Source of the DNA: Taxillus chinensis
Taxonomy: Eukaryota > Streptophyta > Magnoliopsida > Santalales > Loranthaceae
NCBI GenBank assembly: GCA_023512835.1
Contig: CM042091.1
Coordinates: forward strand, 17,253,506 to 17,317,505
Length of the DNA: 64,000 nt
Direction: 5' to 3'
In this document: positions 10,731 to 23,900 of the stretch, piece after piece
How positions within the stretch are numbered: position 1 is the stretch's first letter
Layout: every line of letters starts with the position of its first letter
Translations under genes and position numbers: made by a program
The notes under the pieces: model-generated
What the model was told of the DNA's origin: nothing
What the model saw: the letters and a program-made list of their open reading frames with translations, nothing else
Database searches by the model: none

Positions 10731-12570
10731 CTCACGTTTAACGGTTTTCTTCCATCACCAAGTTAAGACTGATCTTTCTTCTTTTCACAAATAATCCATC
10801 AATTCTTTTGTTCATCCTGAGGCTGTCGAGCCTTAGTGGGTATCATTTTATCATTCAAATCTTTCGTAAGGAAGATGAATCATACGTTTTCTTTCTTTCC
10901 TAAAGTGTGATAAATCACTACATATAATGAAGTATTTCTCAACTCAAAATAATATCCTTAATGATTTTCTCGAATTCAAAAGATCAGAATTTATCCCTAA
11001 TCTTAAGGATTTGATATTCTCACAAGTGGTGAAGAGAGTTAAGATAACGTCTGCTTGAATCTTTTCAAGTGACCATCAGAGAACTTCACAGGTCTACACC
11101 ATTTTTCTGCCAATACAGGTGTCAAGGCTCTTCTGAAACGGCGAGTTAATCCTTCAAAGCAGAATTGTAAAGGACACACTTTCAAGGAAAGGCAGTGGTG
11201 TTCCAAATTACGGGTGACTCACATCCTTGCTGGTATGATAAAGTCCGTTTAAATGTAAACACTGTTATTACAATCTGAACTATGGGTATAGTTTATTTGA
11301 TATCTAATGCCTTGTTATTTGCAATGTTGACGCTATAGCCTTCTTCATAGTAGTTGGGAATAATCCTTCTCTACATAACCTATCAAGACCGAATCTAAGA
11401 GTGCTGTCTCATGTATCTCATCGTCACTAACTACTAAAAAAAAGTAGTAGACCATCCATTTTCTAGGTTCCCACAAGACCAAGAAAAGACTGCCCCAGAA
11501 TCTCAAAGTTGAATTGATTTCTCATTGTGACCCACGCAGGACTCGCATTCGACATTCGAAAGTTCTAATGAAAGTTTTAAGCTTCTTCAATTTCATCTTT
11601 AAGCAATGTTTAACTTCCTCATGTAATTCGCAAAAGAAATGTTTAGTAACTTCTATACCTAAATCTATTAGCAACTCAAAAAAGTATATGTCTAATTACC
11701 TCATTCTTTCTGGTTTATGATAAACATCTCAAGATCTCTTATTCTAATCAAGATCTATATAACGTCAATTCTCTTTTCCTGGGACCGCTTATCTTGAATA
11801 CCAATTCAAGATACACCTGTAATGAACATTAATACCATGTGTAATCTATTCATGGTTCGATTACATCCAAATATTTAGAATTATCTCTTCCTTCAATAAA
11901 TTGCGCATTGCCTTCATTGGGGAATAATGATCATCGTCAAGGCAGCGTTAATCTTCAAGCGAGACGTATGCTGCCATGCCACTTTCATCGGGCGAACTTT
12001 GTTAGATAACCTTAGTTCTGATTCCACTCAAGCAAAGCCGTCATAACTTCCTCTTCATGCTTCGTCATTCAATCACTCAAAGTCAGTTTTTGCATAACAT
12101 TTGTTAGCTAGTGACCTTTCTTCCTACTTGTAATATCCGTGCATCAAGCTTTATAATTCTTCCTCTAATACTTTCTTCCCAGTAAGAGAGGTCTTATATA
12201 AAGAGTCTATATTTTAAAATCTTTTCCTCTTCAATCATGTTTGGAATTTTTATCATTTCATGAGGAATGGTGGTGAGTATACCGTGAATTCTGTGCGATG
12301 GCAAATCGCAATGTTGTAAAAATTTCTAATTTCGCTTTCAGCTACCAAATTTTGGGATTTGAAATAATAAGTTTTAAATCATCGTAGCGAATACTCTCAC
12401 TAATACATTCACCTAAGATATCACATTATACCACAAGAGGAGCCAATTACTACGGCAAGTGATTTAATCCTAATCTCAATTTTATTGGCAACAGTAGGTA
12501 ACACCATTAATGAATTGTTCCTTCCATCGAATGTTGTTTCGACTACGCCGTAAATAAAATGTTTGAGTAA

Positions 12571-12892
12571 AAATAAAATAAAATTAGATTATCATTAGTC
12601 AAAATAATATTGTAATAAATTAAATATTACTTTTGCTTTTACTTTTGCAGACCGGAAATGCTCCAACGAAAATTTTAAATTCTCCGTGGACTTAGTATTG
12701 TACTAAAGTAATTTCCATATATCCAAACCTTTGCATTCTAAATAAATAACTAGTAAATGGCCACACGGCGTCCACTATTCTCAGTAGAAACCGTACACGA
12801 TTCAATTATTATGCATCCAGTATAGTTTAAAGAAAGAAAAACAAAATAAAGAAAAGAAAAGCAGCCACTAAACCTCCTTTACCATAAAAGAC
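12571..12892 (+). repeat. 322-bp direct repeat, right copy
   Basis: This copy is identical to 7953-8274. It starts right after viral sequence ending GTTTGAGTA and runs back into host DNA at 12893. The copy does not include the left part of the MITE, so it is a duplication of target DNA or a recombination product and not an independent MITE insertion. Confidence 0.95.
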
Positions 12893-12917
12893 GGTAGAAA
12901 TGTTATTCTTTTATATA

Positions 12918-12966
<49 letters not shown>

Positions 12967-14113
12967 TAAAAACAGATATTCATATTCGGATTGTTACTTC
13001 TTTTTTTAAATTTAAATACTAGTTATTATGTAGAGTTGTACATATATAAACATATATTTAAGGTTAGGTATTCCTTTTTCCACCTCTTAAATATATATTT
13101 AAGTTTTGAAATATTAACATTAAATTATTTATTAAGTACGTAAGAAAAAATATAAGTACTTTGAACTCACACCAAAATTTGTAATTATGAATTACAATAA
13201 ATTTAATAAGTTATTTAAATTTAGAAAACCACTTTACATTCATTAAATCTTTATTTCAATATTTTATTTTTTTACTATTATTCTTTTCTCTTTTCTTTCT
13301 CTTATATTTTTCATATTATATTATTATTTTAATAAATCTAATAGCTAATAAAATATAAAATTATGAATATAAATATTTTAGAGTTATGAAAATAGCAATA
13401 GTTAATCTAATACACTCAATTGATTATCACACTTATTTTTTACATTTCATATTATGTGAAATTATAAAAATAACCTTTAAAAATAAAAATATTTTTTATA
13501 ATATTCAAATATTAATATTATAATAAAAATAAAATATTCAAAAAAACATTATTCAAATATTATATTAATATTCTACTGATATTCATACTTCATATTTCTT
13601 ATTATATTTAAATTATTACTCAAATAATAATTTCAATAATACTATGAAATATTTACATTCAAATATTTAAATTATGTCCTATTATGATTTTTTAAATATT
13701 TTATTATTTTTAAAAAATATTTTAATCAACTCGACAATGAGTGTTAATAAAATTGATAGGTATGAATATCAGTGACTTCAAGCCAAACTAGTTCGCAAAC
13801 TCGATCATCTACAAAATTTGTAACTCATTGCCTTGTCCTAATGGTCACATCCCAACCACAAAAATGGCTATAGATGATCTCTTGTACTTTAAAACTCCAT
13901 GTTTTTTCTCTCCTTTTTTCTCAGTCAATAGCCCGTAATTCAGAGGATTCATGAATTTAATTATCCTCTGATTTCAATACAAATAAAATTACAACAGTTT
14001 CTATAAAGCAAGTGGACTCTTATTGTGCACAACTTAACATTTTAAAAACTAACTTCCAAAAGCTGCGTTTTGAAGCAGAGGTGCTCCAACCGCATTAGGA
14101 TGGGAAGAGTTGT
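12893..14113. other. Intergenic, downstream of the SCAPER gene
   Basis: A (TA)n microsatellite occupies about 12911-12963. The rest is very AT-rich with no supportable gene. The last 100-150 bases before 14114 are probably the 3' UTR of the minus-strand SCAPER gene, but I could not pick a convincing poly(A) signal. Confidence 0.5.
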
Positions 14114-17100
14114 TCAATCTGTATGTTTAGCTGACATGGAGATCTCCGGCGAGAAGAATTGCTCAGCCTTAACAACAAAGCTACCAGGGAATCTGCAGTG
14201 CAGCATTAACAAGGAAGAAGTGTCTGAGGCAACAAAATTGTGCTTCAAAGCAGTTTCCTCAGAGGTCTTTGTTGCCTTACTACTATTATCTCTTTGGTTT
14301 CTTGCCTTGATGATTCTACCACTATTTCCTAAAGCAACGCCCTTCGCCATAACAGTTCGGTTGCTTCGAGATCGGGTGGTGGATCTGAGAGGGATCTCAG
14401 CCTGAAGCTTTTTAGATTCAGTACCTAATAGGTTGTTGTTTGACATGCCAGAAACATCTGTGGGAGGATTTTCTATTGCATGATTCAATTTAACTGCATG
14501 GGAAGCAGAAACATTTCTGCATGATCTTATCAAGGAAAGAATCATGTCAGGACTGATTTCTTGCTGAATCACATCCTTGTTCTGCTCGCAGCCATAGCAT
14601 GCGGCAACCAGGGTGCCAGCTAAGACTGGCATAAACTCTGGATCACTGAAGAACACGAACGGAAGATCACAAACCTGTTGGTTGGATTGTTAGACAAGAT
14701 AACATTACACATTGAGATATCAGAGTGATTTAGCTGATCATTCAATTACCTTGTGAAGAATGGTGGGACTCTTTCCCCATCGAAGGACAGCTTGATTTTC
14801 AGGGTGGAACAAAGAGAAATAGCCAAGAAGCAATAAGGATTCGAGCAGAAGCAGACCAACCTGAGAGAGTAAAAAAGCTCAAGCTTTTAAAAGACGGACA
14901 ATGCTTTCACATATTCCCACAGTAATTGCCCACATTTCTATTTTGCATACTAATTTTTAGCATGTGTTTCTAATACTGGCCTGGCTTCAATATGATTTTT
15001 AAAATATTATCAGTAAATATTTTCATGGAATATAAACTAGTAGATAACAATCAACATTATCATAAAACAAAGAGGGGGTAATTGAAGAAAAAAAATTCTT
15101 AAATTCTGACCAAAATAGAAATTGCATGATAATAGTGGGACAGCGGGAATAATATTTTTGGTTATAACTACAACACAAAAAATGACTTAATTAGTAACAA
15201 GGTCTACACCCATCCAAATTTTGTTTATGCATCAGGGCCAACAAGACTTATCAAATGAAAGGAGGGGCATAATACCTTTTTTTCGGTAAGAAAATCTTAT
15301 TCCACCAAACAAAAATTTAAGCATTTCCACGAGAAGCAAAACTATTCACCTGATCAGTAGCTTTTCTCCAGCTGCTGGTGCAATGAGAAAGAAGGAAGCT
15401 CATCAAGTGGAAAAATTCCACTTTCAAATCCGACCTAGACTGTAGCGATTCATGCATTTTGCAAACAAATAAAAACAAGGAAAGTTAATAATAATAAAAA
15501 GAGTATAAATACCTAAACAAAAAGTCCATTAAAAAAAGAGAAACAGGATGAAAAAAGCCCATTAAAATAAGAGAAACAGAATTAACTTACAAGCATTCTC
15601 TGAACAAACGTAATATCCAAGAGAGCCAAATTGTTCAAAATTTTCAGCACTCCGGTTGCCACTTCTTCAAAATTTGATGGAAGCACATAGGATGCCTGAA
15701 ACTCAATATAGTCAAATTTTCAATAGAGCCTGTCTGGTTCCTTGGATGAAATTTATCCCGAAGTAAGGAACCTCAACTAATTTAAAATGCACAATCTCCA
15801 TGTCACAAAAGAAGTCCAAATACAATGTCACAACTATGAGTAACAAAAGATTTGTCAGGATTTCAGTCAGAGTTAAATATAGTTGAAAGCAAGTACTAAA
15901 CATAAGCTTCGTTGGCTCCTATTGTGAAGATTAAAATGCAAATTTCCACCATGTGGTAGAGCATTTAACTCTAATGTTCTGTTCTCCATTTTCACGGCCT
16001 TGGTGTACTTGTACCAAAATAAAAACACTTAAAAGCAGCATGAGTCAGATATAAAACAAAAGAACTCATTACCAGGCATTTATGATAAGAAAAAAAACAA
16101 GAAATGAATGGACCTCGCACGACAACTAAGAGCATGTTTGGTACACCAAATCGGGCGTACCGTTTTTAAAAATAGTAGACCCAATATGAACTCACTCTAA
16201 TTTAATAATAATATAAATTTAAAAATCATTTTTAAAAATGACAGGTTTTATAACTATTTTTAATTATTTTTAAATTTTTAATTTAAATTTAATTATGTCA
16301 AGAGACCCAAATAATTTTTCTATTTTTATTTTTTCCCTATTTTATTACTTGAACCCATCAAATATTATTTTTTTTCTAATTTTTTACGTAATTTAAAAAA
16401 AAATAGAACACATTATCTCCCTACCAATCAAGAATTATTTTTAGATTATAATTCAATACCAACTCCAATAGAATTAAAAAAACAGAATACAAAAATCAAA
16501 ACTCATACCAAAGCCCTAAAATTCTAATTTTAGAGAAAAACAATTAATTACCTGCTCAGAAGATACTTTGTTGTTTGCTTGCAATAAAACAGCTGTCAAT
16601 AAAGAAGGAAGAGAAACAAGGCCAGTTTCAGAAATGGCAGAAAGAAGCAACGCTACAGAATGCTTCAAGGTCGATTCATTCAAATTCTTGGAGGCTAAAT
16701 CAATCTTCCTCATCTCACCTTTCCTGGTTTCAGCCCACTTTGCAGTATCCTCAACTGGTTTTCTCCTATTCTCATCCAGAGTGCCTTTCACATTCGAGTT
16801 ATCACTCAAATCCTCAGAGACATTGTCAATAAATACTGATTTATCATTTCTATCAGCTTTGCAAGATTCATCCAGTGGCCTATCCTCAGGTACATCAGGA
16901 AGAGTTGGCATCATACTACATTTTTCTGTATATGTTCGAGTTCTATTATCTCCACTACAGTCATTTTCAGAAGAATTCCCAAAATCAGTAGATTTGACAG
17001 GTCTAGCTTCCTCAAGTTCAGATAATATCACTGTTTCAACTGGAGAAGATTCCCAGTCAATTGAAGATAAGGGCCCAGGTCTGGATGTTAAAACTACCAA

Positions 17101-20100
17101 CAGTTTTAAACTCAATATGATAGATGATGGAAATGGCGACCCTTCCACTTGGGGTCTATCATAAAGAGCAAAAAAGTCTCTCAGACGATGGATAACTTGA
17201 TAGACAACCACAAGCTCCAGCAAAACATCCTGCATCTGGAGTTGACGTTCATCAGAGCTTATATGACCAATTATTGTTGCCACTGTCCAGAAAAAACCAT
17301 CCACTATTTCTGAGACGGATTCAAAATTCTCTGTCATCTTAATTGGTAATGTAGTGGTGCTGGGAGCATTCAAAGATGCTGCGATCTTAATATAGTTCTC
17401 AAGGGCTGCTGAAAGCATAGGAATGATTGGAGGCAAGAGATTCTGAGCAAGAAAATAACCCCTGTTTGCCGAGATAGATAGAACAACTCTCAGTAGTCTT
17501 AAAAAGTATATAGTCACCTGGCAAGCTTCAGGTCTTGATGTGTGAGATGCAGGCAGAGCAGAAGCAATAAAATCAAGAAGACCAGCTTGGCGGGAAGCAT
17601 GCAACTCAGGTTCCTTTCCATCTAAAAACTAATACACAAAGACGAAAACGAATCAGCCATTTTTCACCCACCTAAAATATCAAAATATAAATACTAACAG
17701 TAGATTTTCAAAAAAAAAAAAACAAACAAACAAATTGTAGAAGATAACTAGCAATCTACCCGAAGCAAAATTGTATCAACTTTGACACAAGCATTATAAA
17801 ATTATATATATATATATATAAAGAGAGATGAGTAATTTAGCATTCTCGCCAGCCTTTTTTTATGTTCTGAACAGAAATTGGAAGGGCAGCAGGCATGGCA
17901 AATATATAAATTCTTGAAGCAGATGAAGAGAATCTCGGCATTCCATTCACAGAGAGACTACCAACTGAAGAGAATCTCTTCTTTAGAATAAACAAGACAT
18001 ACTATTTTCAACTATAACCAACTTGCCTATTCATTTACAGCCACTAAATGTAAATTTCTGAGATCCAAAACATAATGGCCATGTAAACCCTAAAATAAAA
18101 AATAAAAAACCTTCACCCCGAAAAAGTTACAGAATTGCAACATCATGATCACCACAATCACTACTTCATAGGCCAGAAAAAAAAAGGCAAACAAAGGTTG
18201 AAAAGAATTACCTTGATCATCTCAGCAGTTATTAGCCCTATACTTGCAGCCCCTTCTTTTCTAGCTTGGCGAAGTCTTTGAAGTTCCTGAAGCCACCTTG
18301 CAATTTTTGCCCTTGCTGTTCCCACAGATGTCCGGTACCCGATACCAACATTTTCAGCACCAGCAGGAGGTTCAAAAAATTCATGTTTCAGGGCCATAAG
18401 CCTCTGCCGAATTTTTTTAATCCTTCGCTTCAGTGGATGATTCATTCCAATAGTTCCAGCTGCAAGATTAGAACCTCCTAAGCCTGAAGTGTCATTTCCT
18501 TGACAATCGTCACCACTATTGATTGGTGTAGATCTTCCCTGATTCTCTCTATTAATAGAATTCCGCAATAAAGGTGAAGACTGATCCCTAAAATCCATTG
18601 AGGCTCTTTCTCGTATTTGCTCCAAGTAGAACTTACGCCTTTGTTCACTCTCGCTAAGTCTCTCAGCTAGTTTCTGAGCAAGAAGTTCAGCTTCTTCTTG
18701 TTGTGCTTTAGCTCTAGCCTCCTTCCTTCGAAGCTGTTCTACAGCCTTTGCTTCACGTGCTGCACTAGATGCTTTGCGTTCCTCTTCTCTTCTCAGTTGA
18801 GCCTCATCCTTTTTCCGCTGTGTCTCAGCAAGCCGCTGCAGCTTCTCAGCTTCAAGCAGTTTCCTGCGTTCCAAAACAGCTTCCTCTCTGGCCATGTCCT
18901 CTTTTTGCTTTGTCTTTATAACTTGAAGCTTTTCAGCTCTCCTCAACTCTGAATCATGTAATTTCTGGCGCAACATAAGCTTTTTGTTCTCTTCATTTAA
19001 GGATGTAATGAAACGGACCTCATTAACCTTACTGCTTTCATCACCTGCTCTTCTCACAACTTGGGCAAGAAAAGCTTCATGCCGAGATTCACTGCGTTGG
19101 CGGCGGGCATACATTCCCTCTCGTAATTTCAAGCTCCGAAAAGCCTGCCACTCATTAACACGATTTAATTTTTCCGAGGTACGCTGAAGCTTTTGGACTC
19201 TCTCATTCTCTAGTTCATTTCTGATCCTGGTGGCGCGTGCATGTTTCTCTTCTGCTTCCCTTTTCAAATCCAAAGCTGTCTTTTTCCTCTTCTCAGGAGA
19301 CATTAGTTTATCATGCAAAATGCGAGCTCGCTCAGCACTTTTTCTACTCAGACCTGGGGAATATGAAACACGGGAAGAAACCCGGAATGGAGATGCAAGT
19401 ATGTCCTCCCAGTTCCTTTTTTCCTTCCATGCATCCATGGACATCCGCGATGTTGAATTTCTCAATTCCTTATCCTTATCTTTTTCTGACAAATGAGTTT
19501 GCCTCTTTACATGATCTGTGTACTTCAAATTTTTCTCGACAATGCTCTCAGCCAACATCACATCTTTCTCCTGAAAAAGCTTTTCCACCGCAGATCCAGT
19601 TTGCTCTTTCTTGCTCTTCCCAGAGACAATAACAGCAGGGCAGTCCTTAGAAGGGGTCCTTGTTGAGCTGGAGTCAGCAGTAGATGAGTTCTGAGGTGCA
19701 ACCTGGCTGTTTTGTATTACTTTGCAAGCCCTACTTGATTCAATATTTCGCTTCTCTCCAAGTAAGCTACCATTCATGAGATCTGAGCCTTCGCCCAGTT
19801 TTCTCAGTTTAACTATTGAATCTTTAGAATTGCTAGTTGCAACACTTCTCCTAGTAAACTTCTTCATAGTATCACCAGGCATATTGTAGTGGGCTTTAGG
19901 ACATTCAGTTCCTAGGGTTTTCACATCTTTACCTAGATGAATGCTGGCTCGTTCTTGTTGAATTTTCTTAAAGGTCTCAAGAGACGAAGACAGTATTTCA
20001 GCTCTGCGAGGGGAAGTTGTCATTCTCCGTACCTGCACTCAACACAAAAGGACTGACATTTTTTTACATTAGAGAACCAGATTTAATAGATTAATTTAGG

Positions 20101-23100
20101 TGTGAAACATAATAGAAGACACTATCATAATAAATAATACATAACTAAGTAAATCACCTTAATGTGCCACAGCTAAAACCTATTTTCTACATAATACACT
20201 GAAATAAATAATCTAATGTCAAATAGGGAGATGAAATAAAATGGTGGTTTGACGTATTAACCAATAATAATAATAATAATAATACGGATAACTAAAGGAT
20301 ATAATATTCTTAAGAAGGGTAATCAGCCTTAAGTAAAATTTCTGACACTGCCTAAAATATTGTAGTCATGGATATGCTTTGCATTTTCAATCACAACAAC
20401 TAATCACAGTAAAACCCAATCTAACTTATCGCTCAGGATAATAGGTCAGTATGCTTACCTCCCATGATAGAGCATGTGGCCTGCGGTGCTCGGTCTTTAT
20501 AGCCATCGAAACCCCTTCAGTTGATTGAGAAGAGACCCTTTTCATATTATCAAATTCCTCCACTCTACTACTTAATTCTTTAAAATCAGATGAAGCTTCT
20601 TCAAGAACAAGAACAACCTCATTCATCTGCTCCAAATCACATTCTAATTCACAAAGAAGATAAAGTTCATCTACAGCCCTATTAAGATTTTCAAATAGAA
20701 AGCACCAAAGCCGCTCCCTAAACCTTTCTTTGCCTTCATCGGCATCACCTTCTCCAATGGTAGCCACACTGAGCGTTTTAGACAAATTGCTATGGATTGG
20801 ATCATCTTGCAAATCCCATGAGCCTTCAAGAGAGGCTCCCATGATAGACGCTCCTGACATTTTGAAACCACCCTTCTTATCAAGATTCAACTCTGATCCT
20901 TGAGTAATCATTGTAGCATCTGCACCCTCATCAACAACCAGCGCTTTGAATTCCAAATCACCTACGTGTGATATGGAAGTAGATGTCAAAGCCTTTTCCC
21001 CAATTGGATTTAGTGAGCTATCATTGTTCAGCTTCAAATTTTCATGGAGCACTGTACCATTTGAAGGATTGGCACCCAAGCCTACCTTTCTATCATCGAT
21101 AACTGAAAGTTTCACATCAGTGGCAGATAGTTCATTCACCATCTTACAATTCTCTTCAGAAGACCATTCCTTGCACGCAAATGAGGGTGTTTGATGAGAA
21201 CCAGTACCCAGATCTACAGATATTTCTACCAATTTGTTCTGCTGAGGTTCACAAGAAGAATTAGATGTAAGCAAAGCATCAATGCTGTCAGAATTCTTGT
21301 TGACTGCCATATTATCAGTTCTCAAACCACCAGACACAGATCCAGCTCCAACAGACTTTTTACAATCTACTAGTAAAGCATCTTCCTCTAGATCACCCCA
21401 CTTAATTTTAAGGACTGTTTCAGATTTACTCAGTTGAGGATCTTCTTTTACAACTACAGTTTTACCTTTACAGTGTTCAACATCAACAGTTACCAGCGTC
21501 GGTGATTTGGAGCCCTGGTCCTCTTGATTGACCACGCATTTATCGTGATAGAACACACTACCTTCCTCTTCATTCACCGCAGAAGTTGAATTCACAGCGT
21601 TCTTCTGGCTGTCTACAGAAACTTTCATAGCTGCTTTTGGATAGTTGGATCTCTGCTTTCCTTGAGAAATTCTACCTTCCTTATTTGCTGCATACTTACC
21701 ACGCACATTCTGTGGTGTGTGTTTTCCTTTCAGTCCACCAGCCCAACTTTGCACAAAGAGCTTTGAGTTACTTCTGTGTTTCTGCACATGGAACAGAAAG
21801 AGGCACTTAAAATGTCACTTAAGTAAACTCTATCCAGCTTCGAAATAACAGGAAACTGTGTCACTGAAGCTAGCTTGAAAGAAAATTAAGGAACATATTT
21901 TTAGGTCATATGACAGTAATAATGACAAACTAATCCCTAACTCCCAGTGATTTAGTATCAGCTAAAGCTGCACAGAAGAATGTAATGCAGTTTTATTTGA
22001 CAATGTTATGTATATATTTGTTTCCTGCTTCGTGTTACAATAAGTCATGGAGTAGGTGGTTCTTGGCATGAAAATCCTATCATTAAAGTAGTAGAGTGTA
22101 TTTGTTTCCTGCTTTGTATTTGTTCTTCACAACAGGCCAAAACAAGAGCAAGGGCCAACCCCAGGAGCTATCACAACTAGTACAGGAGTCTACCTCACGG
22201 AATTAGGATCCGCAGCACAAAACACACATTCGCACTCATGGGCCCATGACAGGGAATGGCAATGAATACTTCCAATGAAAGTAAATACTGCAAACTGTTC
22301 AATTGTTCTTTGAGATATGTAGGTCATGCAAGCTCTAAAAGCTTGACAGTGTCCTAGGTAGCAGGTGCACAACATTGAGTCTGCACCCTACACTCTGATA
22401 CAATGGAAAGTACATTTAGCAAAATTATCCTAAAGACATCCATTCAAGGTTTAATATTCAATCACCTACCTCAGCAGCACGAAGACCTCTATTACATCTC
22501 AAATAAACTTAGAAGTGAAGCTTTCGGGAACATACGCTTGATCTCACAAGCATGTGAACCATCACACAATTGAAGAAAAAAAAATTACAGATTTGAGTTT
22601 GTCTTCAATCCAATACCCAATAGCACCAGATGTGTTCAATACCTGAAATACCCAACATCGGGTTGTTGTGTGTGTATGTGTGTTGTTTGAGTCTCTGTGA
22701 GCTTACAAAAATTATATTACCTACCGGAAGGTGTTCTTTATCATTTCATGTCACAAATTAAATTGTGAAACCCTTTGATGATCGTGGTATTTCAAATTCA
22801 TTCCTCTTGCTTGGAGATATTTTCCGACCAGCAGCCGAAAGATTCAAAATAATCTAATAATTGTCAAATGATTCAATCAAATCCGTACCAGGGGATTAGG
22901 TCCTCCGTGCTATTATAGAAAAGTTGCAGACCCACAAAATGTACATCAAATCAGCTCAATATAAAAAAAACATAACAAAACAAACAAACAAACAAACAAA
23001 ACATCATATAGCAACAATTTTAATGATGGGACATAAAAATGAACAAAAACATGGATAAAAAATAGAACCTTTTTCACTTGTAGCCATCCCGAACCCTGAT

Positions 23101-23128
23101 CATCGCCACATTCTTCGCTGATCTCCAT
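14114..23128 (-). CDS. SCAPER: SCAPER-family protein (S-phase cyclin A-associated protein in the ER)
   Basis: Eight coding exons join in frame: 23069-23128, 20459-21781, 18212-20032, 16552-17628, 15591-15695, 15350-15439, 14750-14860 and 14114-14674. Every exon is a multiple of three, so all seven introns are phase 0 and all are GT-AG. The product is 1715 aa. ATG at 23128 gives the start MEISEECGDDQGSGW and exon 2 continues KHRSNSK. The conserved SCAPER N-terminal domain is near residues 371-461 (ERLWCFLFENLNRAVDELY). An Arg/Glu-rich coiled coil spans about 670-960. A helical repeat-like region with QAGLLDFIASALPASHTS starts in exon 4. Human SCAPER binds cyclin A/CDK2 at the ER and recruits CCR4-NOT to ribosomes during tubulin mRNA decay; the plant role is inferred only by homology. 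No C2H2 zinc finger is visible. Intron 4 holds a MITE. Confidence 0.95.
16131..16520. mobile_element. AT-rich MITE-like repeat, copy B, inside SCAPER intron 4
   Basis: This block matches 1-385 in end sequence (AAAATCAAAACTCATACCAAAGCCCTAA) and internal phrases. The left end begins AGAGCATGTTTGGTAC. It lies wholly inside intron 4 (15696-16551), and its right end is only about 30 bases from the exon 4 donor site at 16551/16550. Without a clear target duplication the superfamily remains a guess (hAT-type). Confidence 0.6.
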
Positions 23129-23897
23129 CAAAACACGATCACAACCCAAATTTGCCCCCCCAGGAACATATGATTTAATAGCAAAATAGTGGCCACCTAG
23201 AAAACGGAAAGCGTAATTTTCAAAATAAAAACAAGTATTAGAGGGGACTTCAATTTAGGTAAGCCCCGACGCTGAACATCCCAGTAACAGCCGGAAACAT
23301 TAAATCGATGAATGATCAAAATTAGCGAATGGGAGTTGACGTAAAGAGAACATATTCCACAATCTACGGTGAGTCACAGCAGGATAGGCTCCGACATATG
23401 CCAACGTCGTGATTGATGTTCCAATGTCTTAAACCGGCGTGATATCCGGGAGAGGGGTGTTGTAAGCTTTTTAGGGTTTCAAAGCTGAACACCCACCGAC
23501 GTAAAACATCCCAGTTCTATAGTATAGCTAATGCCTCGTACGCGTTGTTCGCGAAAATTGAGGTGTTTGTTATCGTTTTTGGATTTTGTGCTGTTTCATC
23601 ATGCCATTTAGTTTTGAATTTTTAAAATAAACCCGAACACGCCAACCGATCTGTCGCACTTCGTCCTGATCCCAAGACTCTCGAGACGCATTTAAATTGC
23701 CTGCTATCCGATCCGGATCCACCAATCCTATTTTCACTGTCTTATTTTAAACATACGAGTTCGAAATTCGAAGTCTTTCAAGTCAAAAGACATAAATCAA
23801 ATGATAAAATATAAAAATTAATTAAAATTTTATTTTATTTTATTATGATTTTATTTAATATTATTAATGATATTAAACTATTTATAATGATATTAGA
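23129..23897 (-). promoter_or_regulatory. 5' UTR and promoter region of the SCAPER gene
   Basis: The region upstream of the SCAPER start codon is gene-free and less AT-rich than its surroundings between about 23160 and 23720. Transcription probably starts somewhere in 23160-23520. No canonical TATA box stands out at a fitting distance, which would suit a constitutively expressed gene. The limits are inferred from the gene model alone. Confidence 0.4.
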
Positions 23898-23900
23898 TTA

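Larger units (their letters stand above)
8275..12570 (-). mobile_element. Endogenous caulimovirid (florendovirus/petuvirus-like) fragment
   Basis: This 4.3-kb block has a base composition unlike its AT-rich surroundings. On the minus strand it carries decayed pieces of a plant pararetrovirus polyprotein: reverse transcriptase at about 10100-10730, RNase H at about 9580-9900, and further polyprotein-like pieces at 9043-9231 and 12300-12560. Stops and frameshifts are frequent, and no stretch over about 80 codons stays open. There are no LTRs, in keeping with caulimovirids, which lack integrase and integrate by illegitimate recombination. The order of the pieces suggests the copy may be permuted or rearranged. 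The family assignment rests mainly on the RT and RNase H pieces. Confidence 0.75.

Noticed and set aside
16568..17164. 198-codon open frame on the plus strand
   Set aside because: It lies antisense to SCAPER exon 4, whose minus-strand frame is conserved and spliced correctly. The plus frame has no recognisable domain.
18698..19632. Several plus-strand open frames of 67-131 codons
   Set aside because: They are antisense to the Arg/Glu-rich coiled coil of SCAPER exon 3, whose codon bias opens Ser/Leu/Phe-rich frames on the other strand.
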